Assembly: GCF_051014685.1 (NCBI RefSeq)
Contig: NC_135055.1
Location: 7,862,001-7,926,000 of the forward strand
Source of the DNA: Ptiloglossa arizonensis
Taxonomy: Eukaryota; Arthropoda; Insecta; Hymenoptera; Colletidae
Direction of reading: 5' to 3'
DNA length: 64,000 nt
In this document: in pieces, positions 14,201 to 26,200 of the stretch
How positions within the stretch are numbered: the stretch's first letter is position 1
How the letters are laid out: every line of letters starts with the position of its first letter
Translations under genes and position numbers: made by a program
The notes under the pieces: generated by a model
What the model saw: the letters and a program-made list of their open reading frames with translations, nothing else
Database searches by the model: none
Told to the model about the DNA's origin: nothing

Positions 14201-17200
14201 TCTTGGCAAATTTGTGGAGCAGTTGACAATAAAAGACACAAATTCTTTCTATAAGAATGCATACCATTTCTTACGTACGAAAATACGGTATTGGACTACT
14301 GCTTTTATCCCCATCAATTCTTTCTCTGATCTCACTGCAGATTGGTTCATCCATCATATCGGAGCCACAAGTGTGTATTCTAAATCCGACACGAGAATTT
14401 GATGTATATACTTCAATCTGCATAACTGAATTCTAAATTAACTACGCGTTAGTTTTCCTTACGATGATTTAAGGAGGTTGGTTTCGATACAAGGGAAAAC
14501 ACTCACATCTCCAGGAAAATTGCAATATTTTATCAAATTTATCTCTTTTCAGTCAGCGTACGATTTTAATTGTATTTTTACAGATTTCAGTCTGGAAATT
14601 AACAAAGCATTTCTCTTAAAGGTTTATGTTTGCAATTTTTATTCAGAATATTGAATAAGAATATCAATTCAAGTTCTCAAAGACAAAAAATTGTAGAGGA
14701 AGCGAGATGAAAGAGTGAGAATCAATGAATTTATGCATTATTTCAGGTAACCGTCATTGTCATTGATGAAAACGATCATCCACCGATGTTCACCTCGTCC
14801 TTATACGAGGGTCGAATCCTCGAGAACAGTCCACCAGGCACGAAGGTGAACCTATCCAATCCTATCGCAGCTACGGATAAAGACGAAGGCATCAATCAGA
14901 ACTTTGTCTTCAGTCTTCATGGTGCAGGTAGCGAGCTCTTCAGAATCCACCCAACGACTGGTTTGATATATTTCGAAGGAATCGATGATCGTACCCTGGA
15001 CAGAGAAGCGAAGGCAAACTATAGCTTTAAACTTGTTGCTAAAGACAGTGGTGAGTTGTTCCTTTCTTGTTAACATCGACGACGAAACTTTCGAGTCAAG
15101 TTCTCTTAAGAATAGACGAAAGTTCTGCTCAGATGTATCTAGCTGTCTTACTGTCTACGAAACTGCACAGTTGCAAACTTTCGTTGTGTACATTACTGAA
15201 ATAATGTTGTCTAGTAAAACATGTCTACCATACTGTTCTCCATTTTAGATTTCCAAATATCGTAGTACGATAATACACATACTTCTCTTATCGTACGACA
15301 CGGGAATATGATTGTTAGAACAGAGCTCTATTTATTGAACGATTTCTATCATTTCTAAATATCCCAATTTGGCGTAAAATGTACTATATACCAAGTTTTC
15401 AATCAGACGCGTACCCTGAAAACAAATTTTTTACTCGATTTTGAAAATGTCGATTTACAATTAAATTTGAGTCGAAAATACGTTCCCCTTTAAGTGATAA
15501 AAAATATCCTAAAAATCATCACCCAAGCAATAAGCCAACCGAGATGTACAGATTGTATACCCGAAGACTTTTTCGTTACTTTCGTCAAATTTGTTCACAA
15601 TTTACGCTTTCATAGGTGGTCTAACGTCAGAGTCAGAGTTAAGGATAGTAGTGATCGACGAGAACGACAACCCTCCCACCTTCATCAGAATGATCGTCCT
15701 GCCGGATCAGGGTGTTCACGTTTCGAACGAGCCAGACGTCGAAGCTCCCTTGGAGAGGAACGACGTTCACGATACAGGCGATCCTCCTGCCGGAAATCAA
15801 CGTTCCAGTAATCGTCGTTCGCCTCTTCTCCTTGTTCCGGAAAACGCGACGATCGGGGCGCCGATAATACGGCTGCTCGCCGAGGACAAAGACGAGGGAA
15901 CGAACGCCGCGATAACGTACAGTCTGGGGAATGAGACGACATCCGGTGACGATGTTGGGTCGCTACGATTCGACACCACCAACCGTAGATACTTCCACCT
16001 CGATCCAAGGTCAGCGGAGATATCAATGGCTAGAGGTCTTCCAGCCGAGAGGAACATTCGTTTGTTCGTCGTGGCGAAGGATACGGGCGGTCTATCCGAC
16101 AACATCACTATCAGGATCCACGTGGTGGACGTGAACGATCATCCGCCAATCTTCGACAAGTCCTGGTACACCTTCGACGTCCCTGAGGGCACTTACGGTG
16201 GCTATGCTATCGGTACGGTCCGTGCCGTGGATTCTGACTTCGGGATGAACGCAAACGTCAGCTACGAGCTAACATCCGACAACGAGGACCTGAAGAATCC
16301 CGAGAACGCTATGAGGATGTTCGACGTGGCACTCCACGAGGGTATAATCAGAGTCAGCGGAGTCCTCGATAGGGAGGGTGTGAGCGCTCATCGTCTACTC
16401 GTCACGGCTCGAGACAATGGTTCACCGCGACTGAGCTCCACCGTAGAGATAGAGGTGAACGTGTTGGACGTGAACGACAACCCACCGATGTTCTACGGAT
16501 ACGACGAGACCGAGACCAACGACTTGGGTGACGTTATTCCTGTCTACCACGCGTCTATTTTCGAGAACAGTTCAACGGGTAGCCATGTGGTGAAAGTGTA
16601 CGCCAACGACACGGATTTCACCGGAAATGGTAACGGTCTCATCCTTTTCGATCTGAGCCATCAAGGAGAACCCGACAAACAGTACTTCGCCATAGACAGC
16701 AAAGAAGGTCTCGTGACGACTATCGGTAACCTGGACTACGAGACTCGACAGAGTCATCGTCTTCTGATCACTGCTAGCGATCTGGGCTCACCCGTGAGCC
16801 TCACGTCTACCGCTATGGTAGTGGTCACGGTGTTGGATGTGGACGATGACCAGGACGAGACCGAGAACGAAGTGCAGAGAACCCCTACCTTTCGACATCG
16901 GTACTACGAGGTGGAAGTCGAAGAGAACGTTCCCGTACCCATCGAGGTCGCTCAGTTGGACCTGGTCGATGGTCACCAGAGCGATTACATTAGGTTCAGT
17001 GTCGTGGATGACGATACGGACGCCAGAGAGCACTTCTCGATCGACTCGAAGAACGGATCGTTGTATCTGATGACGGACGTGGACAGAGAGGTGAACGATC
17101 GATACGAGGCCAAGGTCAGGGTCGACAGAGTGAAGATTGGTCGCGGGATGCCCGTGATGATTTACCCGGTTGTCGGTGAAAGGCTGAATGATCTAGCCCC

Positions 17201-20200
17201 GAACGAGGCCAGGGTCGTCGTCAGGGTGAAGGATGTTAACGACAATGCGCCCAGATTCAAGTCAAAGGGTCGACCCATCCTCGCCGCGGTACCCACCACT
17301 GCCCATTATGGCTATGAGGTCGTCAAAGTAGAGGTATGTGTGCAAGGGTGCATTCAGTGTGGCGTTAGACTGTGTGTGCCAGAGGCCTCCGAGTAACCCA
17401 GGTTTAATTGATTTCGGTTCTCGTGTCGCCTCTTATGTTTTTTCCATCCCTTTCATCGTTACATCAGAAACCCTGGCTTTCTTACCCATTTTCTTTTCCC
17501 TCGTTTTTTTTTCTTTTTCTTTTTTTTTCTCGATCCCCCGTCGCCCTTCTCGCATCGCTCATCCTTTCGCGCATGTGTGCACCGAAGCTCTGGAATGGGC
17601 TCTTTCCGACTCGAGTGATTTTTATACACTGCTGGCCAAAAGTCTCGGGACAAAAGTCTTGGGACGTTCGATGCTTTTAAGGAAATCACCCCTATGGGGT
17701 AGATTACGAATTTTAAACTATCGGGTTGTTCGGAAAGTCATTTCGTTTTCCAAAATGGAGAATATGTAATTTGATAAAATGTTTATACACTGTAAAAAAA
17801 TCGTATTTTATTTTCACCAAAAAATACAAAATGACATACCGAACAATCCAATACTTTTGTAGTGTACCGTTACTTAATATGTGTGATGTTGGTCAGCTGG
17901 CAGAAGGATCGATTCAGCGATTGAATTAATTTCAATTATTCAGAAATGAATTTAAAATGGTAGTACTGTAGTAATTTCAGATCGTGGAGGTAGCAAAGAT
18001 TCAATCGATCGCGATTTTATATGAATGGAATGGTATTGGAATAGAAAGATTTATATTACAGAGTATAAAGATTTATACTCCCGTTTTCGATGATAGGAAA
18101 AAATACCCGAAGGGATTATCATTTGTTCGTTAGGGGCGATATTTTTTCGAGACTACAGAGGGTTGTCGATATTTTTTTTTTAACGAGACTACACGTTTTT
18201 ATCATTGTTGCGCAATAGTTGAAGTCGAAACCAATCCAACAATCTTTCCAGGGTAGAAAATTTATTGTAGCAAATGCTGAAAATGTTCATTTAGGACCGA
18301 GACTCGTATTATGTTTCGTATTTTCTCGTCGGCCACCAAATATCGCTCAAAGAACCATATGTCTGGCCACGAAATGTTGGAATTTGCCAGAGAGACCTCC
18401 TGCGGATCATGTGTCCAATTATACTTCAACAAGAGTTACGTCAAATATACTTACTATTAGTTCTTTTTGATGATTACAACCACACATAGAGAACGAGACC
18501 CAAGAACCATTGCATCTCGTTAATATAACTAAAAATAATCATCGCTTTAATTGTTTAATTTTCTCTCGGTGCAAAGTCTGTGGAAACTTTATTTTTATGA
18601 ACTTCAAAGTGTCCTTTTAATCCTTAATATTGTAGGAATTATCGAATACTGGTGGTTATAAAATAAGGGTGAATAAAGTTCTAGGATGTACGTGTGTTGA
18701 ATGAGGGAGTAGTAGGAACAAAACATTAACAAAGCACACAATTAATAACTACGCTGACTACACTATTCTTATTTTACGCGACACGACACACTTCGATAAT
18801 TTTCCAAAAATGACTGCCCTTAAATACTCTTCTCTCGCACCTTATATCCTCACACGCATTCATTCTCTTTCATTCTAATCCTCAATCTCTCTCACTCCAC
18901 GCATCTGGTCACGTTCGTTCAAAATTTTCCACTCTCGATCGCTCTTCTTTCACACTTCACTCTTCTATTCCAAACACTTCGGATTCTCTCCGGACCACGC
19001 ACGATTTCATTCTTACGCATCGCCACAATATACTTGAGCCCACCTAAGCCACTGTGTCTAGAGAAACAGTATTCCATTGGACAATGTTAACGAGAATTTG
19101 TCGTAAGAAAATCGACAAAGATTTAGGGGAAAAAAGTGGCTCTGATTTGATTAATCGTCCACAGGCGGAAGATCTAGACGAGGGTGCAAACGCCGAGATC
19201 CGTTACCAAATTCTTGGCCGAGAAGACGCTCCGCGATTCGCCATTGACCCACTGAGCGGTCAAGTACGATCCGTGGCGAGTTTTGGCCGTGACGCTGGAC
19301 GCGTTTTCGGCTTCGACGTCAAGGCCACCGACAGACGGGGTGCCGAGAATGGACGCAGTAGCATCGCCAACGTCTTTGTAAGTCCCCCTGTCGCACCATA
19401 CCGTAATTTAACCGACCATCTTTAACGCGTTGACTGTCCACTCTCGAGTATCTAGGTCAGAATAGCTTGGACTCAGGAGTCCACCCAACGCACATCGGCT
19501 AGCGCCTTTTTGGTAAATTTGAAAGATTTATTTCAAACCGAAAACTGCATCAGTTCATGGTTGCATTTTATGGTATTGTTCGTGTCACGAGTCATTTCTC
19601 TCTCTTTTTCTACCGTTTAGTTAGTCCAATCCATGTAAAGTAACTACCGAATATAGTAGTTACTATATTCTATAAGAAATAATCTAAAATATGGAATATT
19701 CTATAGAAACGAGTATTGAAATATTAACGATTAATAAAAATGGATAAATTCTCTAATTTGTTTCCTGACTGGAGAGAATGTTATTTGATTTCGAACAGCT
19801 GGAGTTTCTTGCACTCTTGTCGGATAATTATATTCGTTAAATTCTGTTTAATAATAATTCAAGTAAATGTATAGTGTATTTAAATTTATACGAATTATAC
19901 GAAACTTTATTTTTTATATAAATTTTTACCACATGTAGAGTAACTACTCAATATAGTAGTTACTATATTCTATAGAAATGATCTAGAATATAGAATATTC
20001 TACTGAATATAATAGTTACTATATTCTATAGAAACGAATATTGAAATAATAACGATTAATAAAAATGGATAAATTCTCTAATTTGTTTCCTGACTGGAGA
20101 GAATCTTATCTGATTTCGAACAGCTGGAGTTTCTTGCACTCTTGTCGGAGAATTATATTCGTTAAATTCTATTTAATAATAATTCAAGTAAATGTGTAGT

Positions 20201-23200
20201 GTATTTAAATTCACACGAATTATACGAAACGTTATTTTTTATATAAATTTGCAATTGGATTTATGAGTGAACAATTTAAATAAAAATTTGTTTTGTAAAT
20301 TTTATTCAGTACACAAATTGCTCGTTATTCGTATTATAAATGAGAAGAGTCGTGACATGGTAAAGTTATTGGAAAATGTTTCCTAATATATGATTCTGTT
20401 GCTTGAATCCAGTACTATTGTTTGTCGAAAGGTGTACGTACTGGATGACCAGAAACAGGTCGTTATGGTCGTCGGTCGAAGACCCATGGACATAGAACCG
20501 CAACTCGAGAACATCACTGCGTGAGTATAATAGAACCCAAGTTAAATAGTTTGCACTTGTGACTGAATTGTTCGTGGTAGCTGAACTTAGTTCTAACGAG
20601 AGATTTATATTACCTGCAAGAATATGTTTCACGGAAAATATAGTGTTCTATACACTATATACTGACACGTTAAGTATGCAGAATCTACAGAAGGTAAATA
20701 AATCATACAATAACGGTCGAAAGTACGAGACGATCCAACTTAACGCTTGTACTTCTTGTGGCACGTACAGTGTAATTAGACGTACGGAGTATTTTTCTTA
20801 TTAAAGAAAATTTCTCAAAAACTTGGTTCAGAGACAATCAAAAATGATTATTAATTTAATTTAGGGTACTACACAATGTGACGGGGTTGGACGTTCGAGT
20901 GAGAAAACTGGAGCCACATATTGAAAAGAATTTGATCGATACCACATCGTGAGTGACATTATACGATTTCACAAGTACGTATAAACAGTGAATGTTACAA
21001 TAGAATAAATATTCTTCGCTTTCAGAACCGACGTGTATCTTTATGCTATCGATCCACATTTAAACGTCATGATAGACATGGATACTTTGCACAAGTAAGT
21101 GATCGAATGAAACGAATAATACGTAATCCTAAAACAACTTACTAATTATTAAAAGAATAGTACCCAGTTTAAATCACGGACAGTATTTAAATCGAATTTA
21201 TTCTTAAGATAAAATTAGAATAAGAAATAAAAATGAAATACGTATAATAATTTCTTTGGTCTTCGATAATTAAATTAGAGAATTTTAATTTTTGAGTAAT
21301 TGTATTAGATATGCGCTGTGAAAGTCGTAAGGTTTGGAAGAATAAATTGATCTCGCTGTTAATTAATCTATTCGTTTCTGTTTATCCAACGTGTCCTTTC
21401 AGCGTGTTTCATACAAAGAAGATGGAGATTAAGCGCGAGTTGGACGAGTACGATGTCCTAGACATCGCCGGAAGCGCTCCGCGTCGAGGTAATCAACGTT
21501 ACCTGCTATCCACCCTTGAAGTGGGCGTCGTAGTGCTCGGATGTGTCGTCTTTGTGGGCGCCCTCGTCACAGCGCTCTGTGTTACGTGCGTTCGCCGGAA
21601 TAAACGGTAGGAGATACCCGACTTTGCATGATCTGCATTACGTCTGATCTCTGCTTAACGACTCATCACGCTGACATACTAATTTTCGGGGTTTTCACGG
21701 AAGAAGTAACCGTAACCAGAGTGTAACTATCCGATAACTTTGAACAGTGAACGAAACCCTTTAACGTCAATATAAAAGTAAATTTTTTATGGTCACCGTA
21801 ATAAGACGTCAACGCTATGATAGCGTCTTATGAGAAAATTAATTTCAGATAATAGTACTTGAAGTTGAAAGTAGTTGAAAGAAAAATACCATTTGGTATT
21901 ACGTTGAAGTGTCTTTCGTTCCACGTGAAATTGTTCTTTGTTATTTCTTGAAGTACTTTTGGAAGATTATAAATATATATATATCGCTTCGGAAAGGTAT
22001 CTGAATTGAAAATCGAAAATTCGTACAACAAAGGTGTATAGATAATTTATATTTTCTATTGTGATAATCTAGAGCATACAGGATAGTAAATAGTCGAACA
22101 AAAAGTTTATTCCTTTTTAGGAGATAATGAAGCATACTTTTATAAAAGATCGATAAGTAAAAATTTGGAAAGTATAGTACGTTGTGAGAAGTAATAAAAA
22201 AAAATTAGCGTTTCATGAGAAACTAATTTCTTGTAAAAAGATTCCTGCTTTCTGTCGATATCTCGCTTTCCTATAACTTTTAATCAAATGCTTTGGATCA
22301 CCCTGTACATAGGAATTTCTTCTCTGCATTAAACCAAAGAAAACGTTTTCAAATTTTTTCTCATTAAAGTTCACACGTTCTTCATGAGTGTAATCCTTAA
22401 ACGATTAGATTCAGTTCGAAGTAATCCGTACAGTTCCTTCAAACTCTTTTCATTTCTTACTACATATTCGGTGTACTGTTGAATTTTGGACGAATAACGG
22501 ACAAAATTTTCCAATTTGTTACAATTCCTTCAATAAAATAATTTTCGTTGAGAGTAATCTTTGCAAAACATTCTCTAATGAAATTTCACTCAGTTGAGGC
22601 ATTTTGATAACCTCGCTCCAGTTAAGATAAGAATTAAAAATTTATTTTTACGTAATTAATCATATCGCGTCCTTTTCGATCGTACCGTCCATTGTGGGAC
22701 ACTTTACATAAAAATAATTTAATTCAACATGCCGTGTCATGTGAATGGATAACCATTCGTTCGAATTTTCATTTTTCTTCCATAAAAAAAAAAAAAAAAT
22801 TCTTTCGAAGTAGAGAGAGAGCTCGAAAGAGGAAAGCCTCATTCGCACGCAAAACTAATACGAAAATCAGTTCACCCGTATCGCGCCACGAGACGTCCGT
22901 TCTAAACGGAGTTCCTGAATTTCACCCGTTAGTCGCAAACGTCGGCAGAAAGCAATGTTCTCGACGACCAGCCCGATTGGATTCGCATTGGCAGATCCAG
23001 CCGCGACTCTGCAGAAGCCGCCGCTTTTCCCGACCTTTGTCGATGGCCTTCACTACGACCCTGAGCCATTCTGCACCGACATGCCGAGGCGACAGAGCAT
23101 CTGCGAGCACGGAGCCAACTGTGTTCGCTTTCACGCGTAAGTCCATCAATCGACTATTATTATTATTTTTCTTTTTTTTTTTTTTTTTTTAGTATTTCTT

Positions 23201-26200
23201 TTTTTCACGTTTACTTACAATTCGAGCGCGGAGAGACAGTACCGAGTGTTCGATCGAAACGGCAAATTTCTGTATCGATCGAGTAAATGTTTATTTAGTA
23301 AATTATAGAGCGAGAAAGGATTACGGTAAGGGGACGAAGAATAAGCAGTGGTAATAGAAAATTAGAATATACTCTTTGGAGAATCTAAAATTTTAAGTTT
23401 GAGAATTTTAAATTTAGAAATAATTTAATAATTTTGAACACGGTGGTGGTATTCTGTGAATAATATTGCACAGAATATGGATTCGTATAGTTTTTTAAAA
23501 TGTATTCGTGACGTTGGTTGAAATTCTGTGCAACAGTACCTATGCATGCTCGTACGCTGCAAGTAGTATTGCCCGCCAATGGTCAGACGGTCTAGACGCT
23601 TTGACGATGATACACTCGGTTCTTATGAAATTTCTAGTTTTTTAATCTCCTTCGATTAATCTTTTTATTTTTTGACATATTACCTAAGGTGTGCAGCACT
23701 GCTCTAATTAATTCGAATCAGTTGGAACAAGTAGTGCCGTGTCATCGTCAATGTTTGCAAACACGAACTTAAGTAAAAATAACAAGTAATGGTCAGACGT
23801 GTCGTACTCGATTAAAATATTCAAAGTGAACGAATATTCTTCGTACGAAAAAAATGTTATTCCGTATTCACTCTTAATTTTTACACAAAGAATTATTCCC
23901 TTTTATCTATACAAGGTATCTCGCGATACAGCCGAAAAGAGGGCGATTCGCCATAAAACAAAAAAGGAACCAAGTGAAAAATGTAGAATAAAATTCTTCG
24001 TACGAGATTCCATCGTCGAGTTAATCAAATTCCATCGAATTTTACACAAATGGTGTCCACCTCGCGCGTATTCGAACTCGATTATCTCGGAAAGGAATCC
24101 TCCTGTAAAAAAAAAAAACGAAGAAATTTCATTCTACACATTTTTATTTAATTTTAAACGAGACAATCGTCCCTGTTATCTTCGATCGCACCACGAATAT
24201 CGGACACGTCGTGTACACTTTCCTTAAAAAATGTCTCGAGTGTACGGGTTCTCCGTACTCGTGAAGGTAATTTTCGTCCATCGGTTGAACGCATGAAAAT
24301 CGAAACGAACGCGTCGAAAATATCGACGAGCGATAAATTCCACGAGGAATTTACGAGCGCGACCTTCCACGCGGAGCATTTTCCGCTTGGTCCCGTATCT
24401 GGAAATATCAACCACGAGCAAACTACGCAGCCGAAGTAGCCGAGGAATTAAATAAAATCGCGACCGAGGGGAATGCATTTATTACGAAAGCATTCCCTAA
24501 CGTGGCCCCAATATAACAAAAATCTTGTATCAGGGAATTTCCATATCTTTTCGCGACGTCGATGCTAGCGAGTCGTGGGTGGTTTGCAGGACGGGAGGTA
24601 GTAGTAAGCACGCCGGGAGGACGACAGGGACCCCGAAAGGCCTGGAGGCATCCGCGACGTCCTTGCATTCCAGCGGTCAGGATTCTGGGATCGTGGCGCG
24701 CGCCTCCTGCCACTGCAGTCACTCGTCGAGCCCCTCCAGCGGCGAGAGCAGCAAGTAAGTCGAATTACTTACGGAGCTATTCGTGCTATCTAAATTGAAA
24801 AGAGTTCGGTGCCAGATCGATCGGCCATTTTCCCTTGCGACTGAACGAGCGCGGGAGATTCTCGTCGGGTTGATCAGGGACGAGAACATCCGAGACTCGA
24901 AGTTAGCGAGATTTCGGGACGTACGAGAATCTCGGTTCTCTGTGAGCGACAAGATTCATTCATCGAACGAGCACAGACTCGTTATTTTATACAACAATGG
25001 AAACTTAACCAGCCACTTTTTCTCGGTCCTTCCGAGATTCACGGTTGTTTCGAAAATCTCGAACGTATATCAGATTCTCAGTTATTTCGAATATTCTGCT
25101 TATCTAGCTTCTTTTAAGCTGTTCTTGTGAGAACTATTTTTCCTCGTTTCGTCTGAGATTCTCGGTTGTTTCGAAAATCTCGAACGTATATTAGATTCTC
25201 AGTTATTTCGAATATTCTGCTTATCTAGCTTCTTTTAAGCTGTTCTTGAGAGAACTTTTTCGAGATGTTTTTTCGTGCAAACTCATTTTTCATGCAACAC
25301 TATTCTGCAGACGCTTAATTTATCGAGATTCCGAGACTCGAAGCTCTCGAGATTTCGGGACGTACGAGAATCTCGGTTCTCTGTGCGCGACGAGATGTAT
25401 TATTCATCGAACGAGCACAGACTTGTCATTTTATGTAACGATAGAAACCTAACCAGTCACTTTTTCCGGGAATCTCAACCGAAATCTCGTTTCTTCCAAG
25501 ATTCTCGGTTGTTTCGAGTCTTCCGCTTACCTCGCTTCTTTTAAGTAGTTCTTGCGAGAACCCTTCCCAGATGTTTTTTCATCCATATTTTTCATGCAAC
25601 ACTAGGCTGCAGACGATTAATCCATCGATTTACACAAAACTTGGGTCTTTTATTTCAGAAGTTTCAGGGACTCCATCCACGACTCCCTTATAATTATTCG
25701 CTTCTTTGTCATTAAAAAAATTCTGCAACGACTGTGTTGATACCTAACGAAAGAAATGCGTATCCCTGGTTACAATATTTCCATTCTGTTTTCTGCACTC
25801 AAATTTTTGTCTTTGTTTTTTGTTTGTTAACAGTGGGTACGAGGACTCTCTGAAATCGCTGCAACGTCGAGAAAGGGGAAACGATATCTCGCGTGGAAGT
25901 CACGATACGTCGAGTGTCGTCGGCAGACGGGCACATCAGGCTACATCCAGGAGACGGCAGCGTTTCAACTCCTTTTCGAACATGGAGTCCGTTTACTCCC
26001 AGGAGATGACGATGCAGAGGGAGCAACGTTGCTGCGTCGGGACCGAGAAGAGACGAAAGAACGAGGGGCTCACGCGCGAGCATCGACGCGCGCATTCCGA
26101 AGCGGAAAACAATATCACCGAGACGGTGATACACGAGCACCCGGGAACCGAGATCTCATTGTCGAGTTCATTGCAAAATACGTCGAGCCTTCATGGTGAG

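Larger units (their letters stand above)
17334..19164. other. Cadherin intron rich in mobile-element remnants
   Basis: The intron contains pyrimidine tracts, a Tc1-like end at 17627-17673, a short mariner-like element at 17723-17850 and one copy of an interspersed repeat at about 18630-19035. No exon is seen between 17333 and 19165. Confidence 0.65.

Noticed and set aside
22945..22955. Alternative acceptor GGCAG for cadherin exon w15
   Set aside because: It would shift the frame and replace the conserved-looking tail with a low-quality translation. The acceptor ending at 22932 keeps phase and gives a basic juxtamembrane region.
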